Counted from the first letter of the stretch, positions 34,428 through 43,600 are shown. The stretch is 64,000 nucleotides of DNA from Porticoccaceae bacterium (GCA_018069525.1 JAGPUQ010000004.1:62001-126000), one strand, 5' to 3'. Numbers and translations are program-made. Notes: generated from the sequence alone by a model not told the origin.

Positions 34428-35201
34428 TTGATGAAAACCCAATACGATTTTAGCAATCAGGTAGTGATGATCACCGGTGCTGGTTCTGGCTTTGGTAAAT
34501 TAGCGGCCCAGCGTTTTGCCGCCGCCGGAGCAAAGCTAGCCATTTGTGATATTAACGCCGCATCAGTTAATGCCGTTGCCGAACAATTACAGGCCGAGGG
34601 CGCAGAGGTCATGGCCAGCGCTTGTGATGTCAGTTCGCCAGAACAGGTTGAAGCATTTGTTACGGCTTGTCATCAACGTTTTGGTCGCATCGACGTGGGT
34701 ATTAATAATGCCGGTATCTCCCACGCAAAACTACGTTTGCATGAGACCGATCTTGATATGTGGGACAGTACCATCAACGTCAATTTGAAAGGCGTGTATT
34801 TATGTATGAAACACCAGCTCGCTGGAATGGTAAAACAAAATAGCGGTGCTATTGTTAATATCAGTTCGGCGGCTGGCATTATGGGTGCGCCTTTTATTAG
34901 TGTTTATAGCGCCAGCAAGCACGGCGTGATCGGTTTAACTAAATCTGCTGCACTCGAATACGGGCGCAAGGGCATACGGGTCAACGCTATTTGCCCGGCG
35001 TTTACCTTAACTCCCTTGGTGGAAGCCACTATTGCATCGGGAACCGGTAAAAGCCGCGAAAACCTCGAAGCTGGAAACCCCATGCGACGCCTGGGAGAAA
35101 TGGATGAAGTCGTGCAGGCCATCATGTGGGCGGCCTGCGACGACAATAGTTTTATGAACGGCGCGGTGATTCCCATTGATGGCGGTTTGGCCGCTACCTA
35201 A
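34428..35201 (+). CDS. Short-chain dehydrogenase/reductase
   Basis: 257 residues, classical SDR. Cofactor motif TGAGSGFGKLAAQRF, DxxD/NNAGI block, catalytic NISSAAG, YSASKHG and the IPIDGGLAAT end. It shares the GSGFG cofactor loop with the SDR just upstream, and the two may be distant tandem paralogues. It ends 11 bases before pdxH. Substrate unknown. Confidence 0.88.
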   Translation: MMKTQYDFSNQVVMITGAGSGFGKLAAQRFAAAGAKLAICDINAASVNAVAEQLQAEGAEVMASACDVSSPEQVEAFVTACHQRFGRIDVGINNAGISHAKLRLHETDLDMWDSTINVNLKGVYLCMKHQLAGMVKQNSGAIVNISSAAGIMGAPFISVYSASKHGVIGLTKSAALEYGRKGIRVNAICPAFTLTPLVEATIASGTGKSRENLEAGNPMRRLGEMDEVVQAIMWAACDDNSFMNGAVIPIDGGLAAT

Positions 35202-35212
35202 GGTTTAAGATT

Positions 35213-35863
35213 ATGTCTATCGGATATCGACGGCGAGAATATCGCTACGGGACCTTAACAAGAGAGTCGCTGAAGGATTGTCCTTTCGAGCAATTTCAAG
35301 CTTGGCTCGACGATGCCCTGGCGTCGCCGATTAAGGACCCCACCGCAATGACGGTCGCGACTCTCGATGAGGAAGGAAGCCCCGTGCAACGGGCGGTGCT
35401 ATTAAAGGGTTTTGATCAGCAAGGTTTCGTGTTTTATACCAATCTTGGCGGCCATAAGGCGGAGCAAATAAAGAATAATGCCAGGGCCAGTTTGCATTTC
35501 CCCTGGTTTTTGCTGGATCGCCAGGTCAGTGTTAGCGGTCGAGCGGAACTGGTATCGCGACAGGACGTTGAAAACTACTTCGCCGATCGACCTCGCGAAA
35601 GTCAGTTAGCCGCCTGGGCCTCGCGCCAAAGTTCACCCATCGCCTCGCGAGAGGAACTGGAGGCCGCCTTTACGTATTACCAACAAAAATTTGACGGTGG
35701 GGATGTACCCCTGCCAGATTTTTGGGGAGGCTTTCGCGTCGTGCCCGAGAAGTTTGAATTTTGGCAGGGCGGTGAAATGCGTTTGCACGATCGTTTTCAA
35801 TATCTGCCGGACGCCAGTGATGATAAGGCCTCGGGCTGGACAATCACCCGGCTCGCACCTTAA
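35213..35863 (+). CDS. pdxH: Pyridoxamine 5'-phosphate oxidase
   Basis: 216 residues, the usual length. FMN enzyme oxidising pyridoxamine or pyridoxine 5'-phosphate to pyridoxal 5'-phosphate, the last step of vitamin B6 synthesis and salvage. Conserved blocks are REYRYGTLTRESL at the N-terminus, KGFDQQGFVFYTNLGGHKAEQI, ASRQSSPIASREELEA, and WGGFRVVPEKFEFWQGGEMRLHDR near the C-terminus (given here in part). It sits only 11 bases after an SDR gene, so it may be transcribed with the catabolic genes. epd and serC, two earlier B6 enzymes, are elsewhere in the window. Confidence 0.95.
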   Translation: MSIGYRRREYRYGTLTRESLKDCPFEQFQAWLDDALASPIKDPTAMTVATLDEEGSPVQRAVLLKGFDQQGFVFYTNLGGHKAEQIKNNARASLHFPWFLLDRQVSVSGRAELVSRQDVENYFADRPRESQLAAWASRQSSPIASREELEAAFTYYQQKFDGGDVPLPDFWGGFRVVPEKFEFWQGGEMRLHDRFQYLPDASDDKASGWTITRLAP

Positions 35864-35864
35864 T

Positions 35865-35924
35865 GAAACTTTTTTTGGGCGGGGCTCCTTATTTGGCGCG
35901 AGGCTCTTTTTTGGCACGAGACTT
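35865..35924 (+). repeat. Imperfect 17-18-bp tandem repeat x3 between pdxH and the phosphatase gene
   Basis: Units of the form GAGGCTCTTTTTTGGCAC: diverged copies start near 35865, 35882 and 35900, with the start of a fourth at 35918. The array fills the spacer and stops just before the ATG at 35937. Confidence 0.45.
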
Positions 35925-35936
35925 AGACACACAATA

Positions 35937-36551
35937 ATGACTCGTTTACATTTAATTCGTCATGGCGAAACCGCATGGAATGCCGAGGGACGTGTTCAGG
36001 GGCAGACCGACGCCAGTCTTAATAATACCGGGCGCGAACAGGCCTCAGCGTTAAAACACGATCTTAGCGATATTCCCATTGCCCGCGTTTATGTGAGCTC
36101 CAGTGTTCGCGCGCGCGACACGGCGACCCTGGCTTTCGGCCACTTGCCGGTGGAATTTATTTATCTCGACGAACTGCGGGAAATTTATTTGAGCGACTGG
36201 GAAGGGCAACTGTATTCCGAGGTAGAGCTTACTCATCCACAGGAAGTTCATCATTTCCGCAATGCCCCTCATCAGTTTAATTACCCCGGAGCTGAAACAT
36301 TTTTGCAGTTGCAGGCGCGCGGTTTAGCGGCGGTGCAGGATATTATTCAGCAAAGCCAGGGGCTTGACGTTGCAGTGGTCAGTCACGGCGCCTGGATTAA
36401 AGCGGTGCTCTCGCATTACGAAGGTCGGCCCTTGAGTGAGTTTTGGCAGCCACCGCGAATGCACAACTGTTCCCACAGCATTTTGGAGGCCGCGCCAGGC
36501 GGGGATCAGCCCCGAATTACCCGCTACGCTGGTCAAGCAATGGCTTTGTAA
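35937..36551 (+). CDS. Histidine phosphatase family protein (CobC/GpmB-like)
   Basis: 204 residues. RHG motif at the N-terminus (LHLIRHGETAWNAEGRVQGQTD), acid block DELREIYLSDWEGQ and second histidine in VAVVSHGAWIKAVLSHYEG. The frame stays open upstream to 35691 through pdxH, but MTRLHLIRHGE is the normal family start. No ribosome site is visible before it. Phosphomonoesterase of unknown substrate; a nucleotide-loop (alpha-ribazole) phosphatase is possible but no cobalamin gene is near. Confidence 0.85.
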   Translation: MTRLHLIRHGETAWNAEGRVQGQTDASLNNTGREQASALKHDLSDIPIARVYVSSSVRARDTATLAFGHLPVEFIYLDELREIYLSDWEGQLYSEVELTHPQEVHHFRNAPHQFNYPGAETFLQLQARGLAAVQDIIQQSQGLDVAVVSHGAWIKAVLSHYEGRPLSEFWQPPRMHNCSHSILEAAPGGDQPRITRYAGQAMAL

Positions 36552-36584
36552 GGAGTCCTCCATAAGCCTTAAGTGCCGATATTA

Positions 36585-36610
36585 GGCCTGGTTAGTTCGG
36601 ACTCCAGGCC
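36585..36610. other. GC-rich hairpin after the histidine phosphatase gene
   Basis: GGCCTGG (36585-36591) pairs with CCAGGCC (36604-36610) around a 12-base loop. No T-run follows, so it is at most an imperfect terminator. It lies at the start of a 307-base gap that otherwise holds only the promoter at 36666-36694. Confidence 0.4.
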
Positions 36611-36665
36611 CACTTATTCACCCCTAAGTTGTTGATTTTGTGGAAGACGTCGATTTGTCGGTGGC

Positions 36666-36694
36666 TTGACTTCTATACGTTATTTTCGGATAAT
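36666..36694 (+). promoter_or_regulatory. Sigma-70 promoter of the flavin monooxygenase gene
   Basis: TTGACT (36666-36671) and GATAAT (36689-36694) with exactly 17 bases between them, one mismatch to consensus in each hexamer. Transcription would start near 36701 and leave an untranslated leader of about 158 bases. Confidence 0.7.
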
Positions 36695-36858
36695 GCGGAG
36701 GTTACTTAGTATTACTTTATGTTACCCATCGTTAGATCGACAAGTTTGGCAGCTACGCCTAAGGCGGGGATTGTCGAACGCGGGTTTCGTTTCTTTGTTG
36801 TTCAACTATTTTTCAATTAGCCATAAGTTTGCGCGTAAGCCGTAAACGGGAGCAGTTA

Positions 36859-38349
36859 ATGGGCGTTAGTGAAAGTGCGAAAATTTTAAAATCTCTGGAT
36901 TCCGGACAGCGCAAGCCTCGGGTGGTGATTATCGGCACCGGTCTATCCGGCATCGTTATGGGTATGCGTTTAATGGCCGAAGGCTATGACGACCTGATAT
37001 TGCTTGAGCAGAGCGATCAATGCGGTGGTACCTGGCACTACAATCAGTATCCCGGTTTGCGTTGTGATGTTCCGTCGCACTACTACCAGTACAGTTTTGA
37101 GCCCAGCGCTACCTGGAGCCACCGCTTTTGTGGCGGCGCGGAAATCCGCGAATACTTTGAACGCATGGCGAAAAAATATCAGGTGTTTGATCGTATCCGT
37201 TTCAATACTACCGCCAAACATGCAGAGTGGAACGGCAGTGAGTGGGAATTGGAAACCGGAGCTGGCGATAAGCTAGTCAGCGATATTTTGATTTCCGCCG
37301 CTGGCATTCTGGTGCGGCCCAAGCACCCGGATCTTCCCGGTCTCGATACCTTTGCCGGTAAGGTAGTTCACTCGGCGCGTTGGGATCACGACCTTGAGCT
37401 CGCCGATAAAAAAGTAGCGATTATTGGTTGTGGTTCTACCGGTGTGCAAATGCATAAACCGTTGGCCGAGGTGTGCAGTAAAGTGGTGAGCTTCCAGCGC
37501 ACACCGCAATGGGTGTTGCCGGTACCCAATCGCAAATACACCGCGTTTGGCCATAAACTATCTGCAAAATTTCCGATTATTTCTAAGTTCTATTACAAAG
37601 TGTTTCGCTTTGCTATGGAGCAGATGATGGGGCGCGGCATTATTAAGGATGGCTGGTCTCGAAAGATGGTCGGCAAGTTGTGTCAGTGGAATTTGAATAC
37701 CGTTAAAGATCCTGAGTTGCGGCGGCGCCTGACTCCGAATTACACGGCATTGTGCAAGCGCCTGGTGATGTCATCGGATTTTTACCCAGTGATGCAAATG
37801 CCCAATGTTGAATTGGTGACGGAAAATATTGATCGGGTAGAGCCTAATGGCATCGTCACCAAAGACGGCGTGCTACATGAACTGGATGTCATTGCACTGG
37901 CCACCGGTTTTCACGCCAACGAATATATGTTGCCGATGACGATGAGCGGTGAAGATGGTTACACCCTGGATCAAGCCTGGGCAAAAGGTCCTCGGGGTTA
38001 TCGCACCGTGGCCATGCCTAAATTCCCTAACTTTTTTATGGTAATGGGACCGCATAGCCCCGTCGGCAATTTCTCACTAGCTTCTATCGCCGAAACTCAG
38101 TCTGAGCACATTATGCACTTTGTAAAAATGTGGGCTGAGCGCAAATTTGACAAAATTTCACCGCGCGAGGACGCCACGGATAAATTTAATGCAGATATGC
38201 TCGTTGATATGAAAGACACCGTTTGGACAACGGGTTGTAGCAGTTGGTATCTCGACGAAAATGGCGTACCGGGTTCCTGGCCCTGGACTGCGACCAAATT
38301 TCGCGGTGATTTGAAAAACCCGCGGGTGCAGGAATATTTACTCAATTAA
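36859..38349 (+). CDS. Flavin-containing Baeyer-Villiger-type monooxygenase
   Basis: 496 residues from the ATG at 36859 (GGGAG upstream; the frame to 36829 is not needed). FAD motif IIGTGLSGIVMGMRL, the type I Baeyer-Villiger fingerprint-like block FAGKVVHSARWDHD, and the NADPH motif IIGCGSTGVQM. Such enzymes insert oxygen next to a ketone to give an ester or lactone, or oxygenate heteroatoms. It has its own promoter and is closed by an intrinsic terminator. The following genes (thiolase-like/DUF35 and thiolase) suggest a role in degrading a cyclic ketone such as a steroid or terpenoid, by inference. Confidence 0.88.
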   Translation: MGVSESAKILKSLDSGQRKPRVVIIGTGLSGIVMGMRLMAEGYDDLILLEQSDQCGGTWHYNQYPGLRCDVPSHYYQYSFEPSATWSHRFCGGAEIREYFERMAKKYQVFDRIRFNTTAKHAEWNGSEWELETGAGDKLVSDILISAAGILVRPKHPDLPGLDTFAGKVVHSARWDHDLELADKKVAIIGCGSTGVQMHKPLAEVCSKVVSFQRTPQWVLPVPNRKYTAFGHKLSAKFPIISKFYYKVFRFAMEQMMGRGIIKDGWSRKMVGKLCQWNLNTVKDPELRRRLTPNYTALCKRLVMSSDFYPVMQMPNVELVTENIDRVEPNGIVTKDGVLHELDVIALATGFHANEYMLPMTMSGEDGYTLDQAWAKGPRGYRTVAMPKFPNFFMVMGPHSPVGNFSLASIAETQSEHIMHFVKMWAERKFDKISPREDATDKFNADMLVDMKDTVWTTGCSSWYLDENGVPGSWPWTATKFRGDLKNPRVQEYLLN

Positions 38350-38363
38350 GTTGAGTTGCAGAT

Positions 38364-38398
38364 AAAAAACCCCTGGTGATAAAACATTGGGGTTTTTT
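38364..38398 (+). terminator. Intrinsic terminator after the monooxygenase gene
   Basis: AAAAAACCCC (38364-38373) pairs with GGGGTTTTTT (38389-38398) around a 15-base loop, 15 bases after the stop codon. Confidence 0.8.
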
Positions 38399-38509
38399 GT
38401 TTCACAAGGTTTCAATACCGGTACTCTCAGATTGTATTCTGCCGGGGCTTACTAATGTTCTACCGGGTGGCTGATAAGCACTCGGCCAACGATTTAATGG
38501 AGGTGTAAT

Positions 38510-39889
38510 GTGTCCGGTATTTTGCGGTATGGGACCTATCTTCCCTACTTTCGACTGGATCGCCAGGTCGCAGGCATTGGGCGCGGTGAACGTGCCATTG
38601 CTAGCTATGATGAAGATTCGGTATCAATGGCGGTGGAAGCGGGTCGGCAGGCTTTGGGTGATAGCGCGGTGGACACGCTGGTGTTTGCCACCACTAGTCC
38701 ACCCTACGCAGAAAAATTAAATGCGGCGGCGATTAAGGCCGCTCTGGATCTCCCCGATCAAGTAAGGTCAATGGAGCTTGGTGGCACCAGCCGAATGGGT
38801 CTTGCCGCTTTGTTGCTAGGCAGTGATTTGGGCAAGGCTGGGCGGACGACGCTGGTTTGTGCCGGAGATGTTGTTGTAGGTGGTCCCGGCGGTGCACGCG
38901 AGCGCGATAGTGGTGACGGTGCGGTGGCCTTTGTTACTGGTTCCGGTGGCGAAATTGCCCGGGTGCTTGGCAGTGCTTCAACCACAACCGAAGTGCTTGA
39001 TGTGTGGCGTTTACCTTCGGATCCTTTTGCCCGGCAATGGGAAGAACGCTTTGGTATTGAAGTGTTGGGGCCGGTCAGTATCGATACAGCAACGCGTGCC
39101 TTGAGTGCTGCAGGAGTAGCTCCGGAAGCCTTATCGGCGGTCATTCTCGACGCCACCAATCGCCGCGATGTAGCTGGTGTGCCGCGAGCACTGGGGCTTA
39201 AGCCGGAACAGGTAAGTAACATGATGGCCGATAATGTCGGCCGTACCGGTGTTGCCCATGCGGGTCTGGTATTGGCCGGTGTACTTGATACGGCGGAACC
39301 GGGAGACAAAATTCTGGTGCTTTCCACCGCCGACGGTTGTGATGCAGTGGTACTGGAAGTGACCGATGACATTGCCAAAGGGCGGCCTGCGCGCAGTGTT
39401 GAACATTGGTTAAATTCGAAATCCACTGATGTAGCTTACAACAGCTATTTGAAATGGCGCGGTATTTTGCCGTTTGAACCGCCACGACGTCCGGATCCGG
39501 ATCGACCTGCGGCCCCGATAATGAAGCGCCACGAACGCTGGAAATACGCTTTTTATGGCTCTCGTTGCGAGACCTGTGGTCTGGGCCATCTGCCGCCACA
39601 AAGAGTGTGTGTGAAATGCCGTTCGGTGGATAAGATGAAACAAGAGTGTTTCGCTGATCAAGCCTGTCGCATCACCACGTTTACCCTGGATCACCTGGCC
39701 TACAGTTTGCAGCCGCCGGTGGTCTCTACCGTGGTGGATTTTGACAGCGGTGGTCGATTGGCCTGCGAATTAACCGATGTTAATCCCGCCGAGGTTAAAA
39801 TCGGTAATCGCCTTGAAATGACCTTCCGCCGTTTTTATACGGGGCAGGGCGTACACAATTATTTCTGGAAAGCGCGCCCGGTGCGCTAG
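38510..39889 (+). CDS. HMG-CoA synthase-like thiolase-fold protein fused to a DUF35 (Zn-ribbon/OB-fold) domain
   Basis: 459 residues from GTG 38510 (GGAGG upstream). Residues 1 to about 300 look like a HMG-CoA synthase/KAS III domain (SGILRYGTYLPYFRLDRQ, VFATTSPPYAEKLNAAAI, MADNVGRTGVAHAG). The expected catalytic cysteine position reads LGGTSRMGLAAL, with no cysteine. The C-terminal 130 residues hold a zinc ribbon (CETCGLGHLPPQRVCVKC) and an OB-fold, the DUF35 pattern. DUF35 proteins bind CoA and partner with thiolase-fold enzymes. It is followed after 11 bases by an SCP2-type thiolase, so the two probably form one complex. Confidence 0.82.
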   Translation: MSGILRYGTYLPYFRLDRQVAGIGRGERAIASYDEDSVSMAVEAGRQALGDSAVDTLVFATTSPPYAEKLNAAAIKAALDLPDQVRSMELGGTSRMGLAALLLGSDLGKAGRTTLVCAGDVVVGGPGGARERDSGDGAVAFVTGSGGEIARVLGSASTTTEVLDVWRLPSDPFARQWEERFGIEVLGPVSIDTATRALSAAGVAPEALSAVILDATNRRDVAGVPRALGLKPEQVSNMMADNVGRTGVAHAGLVLAGVLDTAEPGDKILVLSTADGCDAVVLEVTDDIAKGRPARSVEHWLNSKSTDVAYNSYLKWRGILPFEPPRRPDPDRPAAPIMKRHERWKYAFYGSRCETCGLGHLPPQRVCVKCRSVDKMKQECFADQACRITTFTLDHLAYSLQPPVVSTVVDFDSGGRLACELTDVNPAEVKIGNRLEMTFRRFYTGQGVHNYFWKARPVR

Positions 39890-39900
39890 GGGAAACTACT

Positions 39901-41085
39901 ATGGCTAGTAACGGTATAAAAGATCAGGTAGCAATTGTCGGCATGGGTTGTACGCCATTTGGCGAGCATTGGGATAAGGATGCCTCGGACATGCTTATCG
40001 ACGCGGCGACCGACGCCTATAATTCTGCGGGAGTGGCTCCCGAGGACGTCGATGCCTATTGGCTCGGCACCTTTGCCAGCGGTGTGTCTGGCATGGTGTT
40101 TTCGGAGGCGCTGAAAACCCCGTACAAGCCGGTTACTCGTTTAGAAAATATGTGTGCCACCGGCAGCGAAGCCATTCGCAATGCCGCCTATGCCGTAGCT
40201 AGTGGAGCCTACGATCTGGTGATGGCGGTTGGCGTTGAAAAACTTAAAGACGGTGGCTACTCCGGTTTGGTGGTACCCAGTCCCGATGGAGACGGCACGG
40301 AATCCAGCATGACCGCTCCGGCGATGTTTTCGTTATTAGCTCCTGCCTACTGTGAAAAATATGGTGTTTCAGAAGGTGAATTAAAAGATGTGCTGTCGCG
40401 CATCGCCTGGAAAAATCACGTGGCCGGGGCAAAAAATCCGAAAGCCCAATTTCGTAAAGAAGTGCCCTTGGAAACCATCTGTAACTCGCCGCGTATCGCG
40501 GGCATGTTTGGGGTGTTCGATTGTTCCGGCGTTTCCGATGGTTCGGCGGCAGCGATTTTGTGCCGGGCCGAAGATGCCCATAAATACACCGACAAACCGA
40601 TTTATCTAAAAGCCTGTTCCGTCGCCGCTGGTCCCAACGAAGGTTTTATTAGTGAGGAATACGATTTCACCACTTTTCAGGAAGTCGTGGTGTCAGCTCA
40701 GGATGCTTATAAGCAAGCTGGCATTACCAACCCTCGAGAGCAAATCAGTATGGCAGAGGTGCACGACTGTTTTACGGCCACCGAGTTGGTGCTAATGGAA
40801 GATATGGGCTTTTCCGAGCGCGGCGAGGGTTGGCGCGATGTGATGGAAGGCCGCTTTGACGGAGATGGTGCGCAGCCGATTAACCCGGATGGGGGTTTGA
40901 AAAGTTTTGGCCATCCTATTGGTGCTAGCGGACTGCGCATGATGTACGAAATGTGGCTACAACTGCGCGGCGAAGCTGGCGAGCGGCAAATCGAGGATCC
41001 TAAATTGGGTTTGACCCACAACCTGGGTGGTCAGCCGGGTCGTTGTGTTAGTTTTGTTTCCATCGTGGGTAACGAAATCGGTTGA
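39901..41085 (+). CDS. Thiolase family protein (SCP2/acetyl-CoA acetyltransferase type)
   Basis: 394 residues. The nucleophilic cysteine is in RLENMCATGSEAIRNA, the SCP2-thiolase block in MAEVHDCFTATELVLMEDMG and the histidine block in SFGHPIGASGLRMMYE. The C-terminus, HNLGGQPGRCVSFV, matches SCP2-type enzymes. It catalyses CoA-dependent cleavage or formation of a carbon-carbon bond. Coupled to the HMG-CoA synthase-like/DUF35 fusion upstream. A bidirectional terminator separates it from rho. Confidence 0.9.
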   Translation: MASNGIKDQVAIVGMGCTPFGEHWDKDASDMLIDAATDAYNSAGVAPEDVDAYWLGTFASGVSGMVFSEALKTPYKPVTRLENMCATGSEAIRNAAYAVASGAYDLVMAVGVEKLKDGGYSGLVVPSPDGDGTESSMTAPAMFSLLAPAYCEKYGVSEGELKDVLSRIAWKNHVAGAKNPKAQFRKEVPLETICNSPRIAGMFGVFDCSGVSDGSAAAILCRAEDAHKYTDKPIYLKACSVAAGPNEGFISEEYDFTTFQEVVVSAQDAYKQAGITNPREQISMAEVHDCFTATELVLMEDMGFSERGEGWRDVMEGRFDGDGAQPINPDGGLKSFGHPIGASGLRMMYEMWLQLRGEAGERQIEDPKLGLTHNLGGQPGRCVSFVSIVGNEIG

Positions 41086-41103
41086 AGTTGATGAAGTAGA
41101 AAT

Positions 41104-41132
41104 AAAAAACCCCAGCCAGGCTGGGGTTTTTT
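41104..41132. terminator. Bidirectional terminator between the thiolase gene and rho
   Basis: AAAAAACCCCAG pairs with CTGGGGTTTTTT around CCAGG, with T-runs on both strands. It sits between two convergent genes and can end both transcripts. Confidence 0.88.
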
Positions 41133-41176
41133 ATGGACAGCATTTAAAGTTTTAACTTTACTGTGTTTAAAGAGCT

Positions 41177-42436
41177 TTACTTTCTTTTCATAGCATCAAA
41201 GAATTCGAGATTATTTTTGAAGCCTTTCAATTTGTCGATCAAAAACTCCAGTGCGTTCAAGTCTTCCATATCGTGCAGTAGTTTGCGTAATATCCAAACG
41301 CGTTGCAAATCACTTTCTTTCATTAATAGATCTTCGCGACGGGTGCCGGAGCGACGAATATTAATGGCAGGGTAGACGCGTTTTTCGGAGATTTTTCGAT
41401 CCAGGTGCAATTCCATATTGCCGGTGCCTTTAAATTCTTCGTAGATCACCTCGTCCATTTTTGAACCGGTATCTACCAGGGCTGTGGCGATAATCGTTAA
41501 GCTGCCACCCTGTTCGATATTACGGGCCGCACCAAAAAAACGCTTGGGCTTTTCCAGGGCGTGGGCATCAACACCACCGGTCAATACTTTGCCGGATGAT
41601 GGAATCACTGTGTTATAGGCTCGTGCCAGGCGAGTGACGGAGTCGAGTAAAATCACCACATCTTTTTTGTGCTCTACCAGCCGTTTGGCTTTTTCGATCA
41701 CCATCTCGGCGACTTGCACGTGGCGGGCGGGTGGCTCGTCAAAGGTTGATGCCACGACTTCGCCGCGCACGGTGCGCTGCATTTCGGTCACTTCTTCAGG
41801 GCGTTCGTCGATGAGCAGCACAATCATATGGGCTTCTGGATTGTTGCGCGTAATAGACTGCGCAATATGCTGCATCATAATGGTCTTGCCCGCTTTTGGC
41901 GGGGCTACAATCAGTCCTCGTTGGCCTTTGCCGATGGGGGCAATGAGGTCGATGATGCGCGCGGTCAAATCTTCAGAGCTGCCGTTGCCAGTCTCCAGTA
42001 CCATACGATCATCTGGAAACAGCGGTGTCAGGTTTTCAAATAAAATTTTGTTTTTAGCATTTTCGGGTTTGTCGAAATTGATTTGATCGACCTTGAGCAA
42101 GGCAAAATAGCGCTCGCCCTCTTTTGGGGGTCGAATTTTTCCGGAAATACTATCGCCAGTGCGTAAGTTAAAGCGTCGAATTTGGCTGGGAGAGACGTAA
42201 ATGTCATCTGGTCCAGCTAAATAGGAGGCATCGGAGGAACGTAAAAAGCCAAAGCCATCGGGTAAAATTTCCAGTACTCCATCGCCATAAATATCTTCGC
42301 CACTTTTGGCGTGACGCTTAAGGATGGTGAAAATAATATCTTGCTTGCGAGAGCGGGCCAGGTTTTCCAGGCCGATTTCGGTGCCGATGGTGAGTAAGTC
42401 ATCAATGGGTTTGGTTTTTAGGTCAGTCAGATTCAT
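41177..42436 (-). CDS. rho: Transcription termination factor Rho
   Basis: 419 residues from the ATG at 42436, exactly the E. coli length; a TTG at 42445 is less likely. The N-terminal RNA-binding domain shows [19 protein letters not shown] and the ATPase domain Walker [13 protein letters not shown] and Walker [17 protein letters not shown]. The Q/R-loop region is followed by a normal C-terminus. Hexameric helicase that ends transcription at C-rich untranslated RNA. It follows trxA in the same direction, as in many gammaproteobacteria. Confidence 0.98.
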   Translation of the reverse strand: MNLTDLKTKPIDDLLTIGTEIGLENLARSRKQDIIFTILKRHAKSGEDIYGDGVLEILPDGFGFLRSSDASYLAGPDDIYVSPSQIRRFNLRTGDSISGKIRPPKEGERYFALLKVDQINFDKPENAKNKILFENLTPLFPDDRMVLETGNGSSEDLTARIIDLIAPIGKGQRGLIVAPPKAGKTIMMQHIAQSITRNNPEAHMIVLLIDERPEEVTEMQRTVRGEVVASTFDEPPARHVQVAEMVIEKAKRLVEHKKDVVILLDSVTRLARAYNTVIPSSGKVLTGGVDAHALEKPKRFFGAARNIEQGGSLTIIATALVDTGSKMDEVIYEEFKGTGNMELHLDRKISEKRVYPAINIRRSGTRREDLLMKESDLQRVWILRKLLHDMEDLNALEFLIDKLKGFKNNLEFFDAMKRK

Positions 42437-42901
42437 AGAGTTCAATTGGTTTAAGTTGGTAAAGGGAAGGGTTTGAGGAACAAGCCCTCGGTGGTTTTCA
42501 TGGTGTTGTTTGAAGTTGTTTTGAATTAAAGAAATTTATAGCTAATCAGGACTATTTTAATCGGAGCGCTTAGGCGGCCGAAATTTTTTAATGGAACTGT
42601 TTTTAATATTGCTGTTTTAATATAGGTTTATTGGCTATCGCTCTGCACGTATAAAGTCTGTAACTACTTTAGGCCTGGTGGCGGATTTTTGTAGCCGTGG
42701 TGAATTGTTTATTACCATAGCGCTTGCCCATAATTCCTGCCCGTGATTAGAGAAGGTAGGAGCTTGAATCCGCAACGTAGTTTGATTGTAGCTTGGCAGA
42801 ATAAGGCCAAAATTGAGACAGGATGGTGCAAATAATGGGGCTAGTATACCCCCTGACAAGCAGATGGCAAGGGGTATTTTTAGGCCAGTTTCATTGAGTT
42901 T
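42437..42901 (-). other. rho leader / trxA-rho spacer (465 bases without a gene)
   Basis: No convincing reading frame lies here. Rho is known in E. coli to limit its own synthesis through a long leader, so the length is in keeping with autoregulation, by inference. Just after trxA a hairpin (42846-42855 with 42668-like partner 42868-42877) pairs ATACCCCTTG with CAGGGGGTAT on the minus strand, with one G-U pair. No T-run follows on the minus strand, so trxA transcripts may read through in part. Confidence 0.5.
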
Positions 42902-43228
42902 TTACAGGGCGGCGTCGATAAATTCGGCCAGCTGAGCTTTTGCCAGCGCACCAACGCGGGTATCGTGCAGGGCGCCGTTCTTAAATATGGCCAGGGTAGG
43001 AATACCGCGAACGTTGAACTTGGCGGCCGAATCCCGGTTGGAATCTACGTCCAGCTTACAGATTTTGAGGCGACCTTCGTAATCATCGGCGAGCTCGTCG
43101 AGAATGGGGGCAATCATTTTACAGGGGCCACACCATTCTGCCCAAAAATCGACCAGTACGGGCAGGTCGGAGTTGATCACGTCGTTGTCAAAGTTAGCAT
43201 CGCTGGTGTGTACGAGTTTGTCGCCCAT
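42902..43228 (-). CDS. trxA: Thioredoxin 1
   Basis: 108 residues from the ATG at 43228, which has GGAGA at good spacing (the frame extends to 43240). Active site WCGPC in [20 protein letters not shown], cis-proline in [12 protein letters not shown]. Cytoplasmic disulfide reductant used by ribonucleotide reductase and many others. Length and sequence are those of standard TrxA, and the rho neighbour fits. Confidence 0.97.
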   Translation of the reverse strand: MGDKLVHTSDANFDNDVINSDLPVLVDFWAEWCGPCKMIAPILDELADDYEGRLKICKLDVDSNRDSAAKFNVRGIPTLAIFKNGALHDTRVGALAKAQLAEFIDAAL

Positions 43229-43544
43229 AAGTTTCTCCAAAGCGGGTTTTCTAAAATAAGGATGGTCAGAGTGTGTGAGTCGTCACCTGCCCGGAATGAT
43301 AGCACCTGCTTGGGCAGGCGGCCATATCCTGGGATTGATTGGAGCGGGCTAGCTTCTGGTTTAGCTAAAACACTGAGCTGCCCTAAATATTGATTCGTCC
43401 TTAATAATGCTAATCTGGGAGATAAGTACACGGGCGACGGATAGTTTGTCCACAAACGCTTGTCGTAACCAGGGTGCTAAGAGCCTGAAGCTGGCTTGGG
43501 ACAAGTTGCGAGGAAGCCCGCGAGTAATAAAGGCAGGTAATGAA

Positions 43545-43600
43545 GGCAAGTAGGCAAGTAGGCAAGTAGGCAAGTAGGTAAATAGGTAAATAGGTAAGTC
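43545..43600 (+). repeat. 8-bp tandem repeat x7 upstream of the TVP38/reductase fusion gene
   Basis: GGCAAGTA occurs four times in perfect register (43545-43576), followed by GGTAAATA twice and GGTAAGTC once, ending at 43600. The array ends 33 bases before a possible ATT start and 57 before the ATG. The 428-base spacer 43229-43656 has no other gene. An 8-bp unit can change the spacing of upstream elements by slippage. Confidence 0.85.

Noticed and set aside
38758-39426. 222-residue minus-strand open frame opposite the HMG-CoA synthase-like gene
   Set aside because: Low-complexity Ser/Thr/Ala/Pro composition typical of an antisense shadow, no ribosome site, and a well-supported gene on the other strand.
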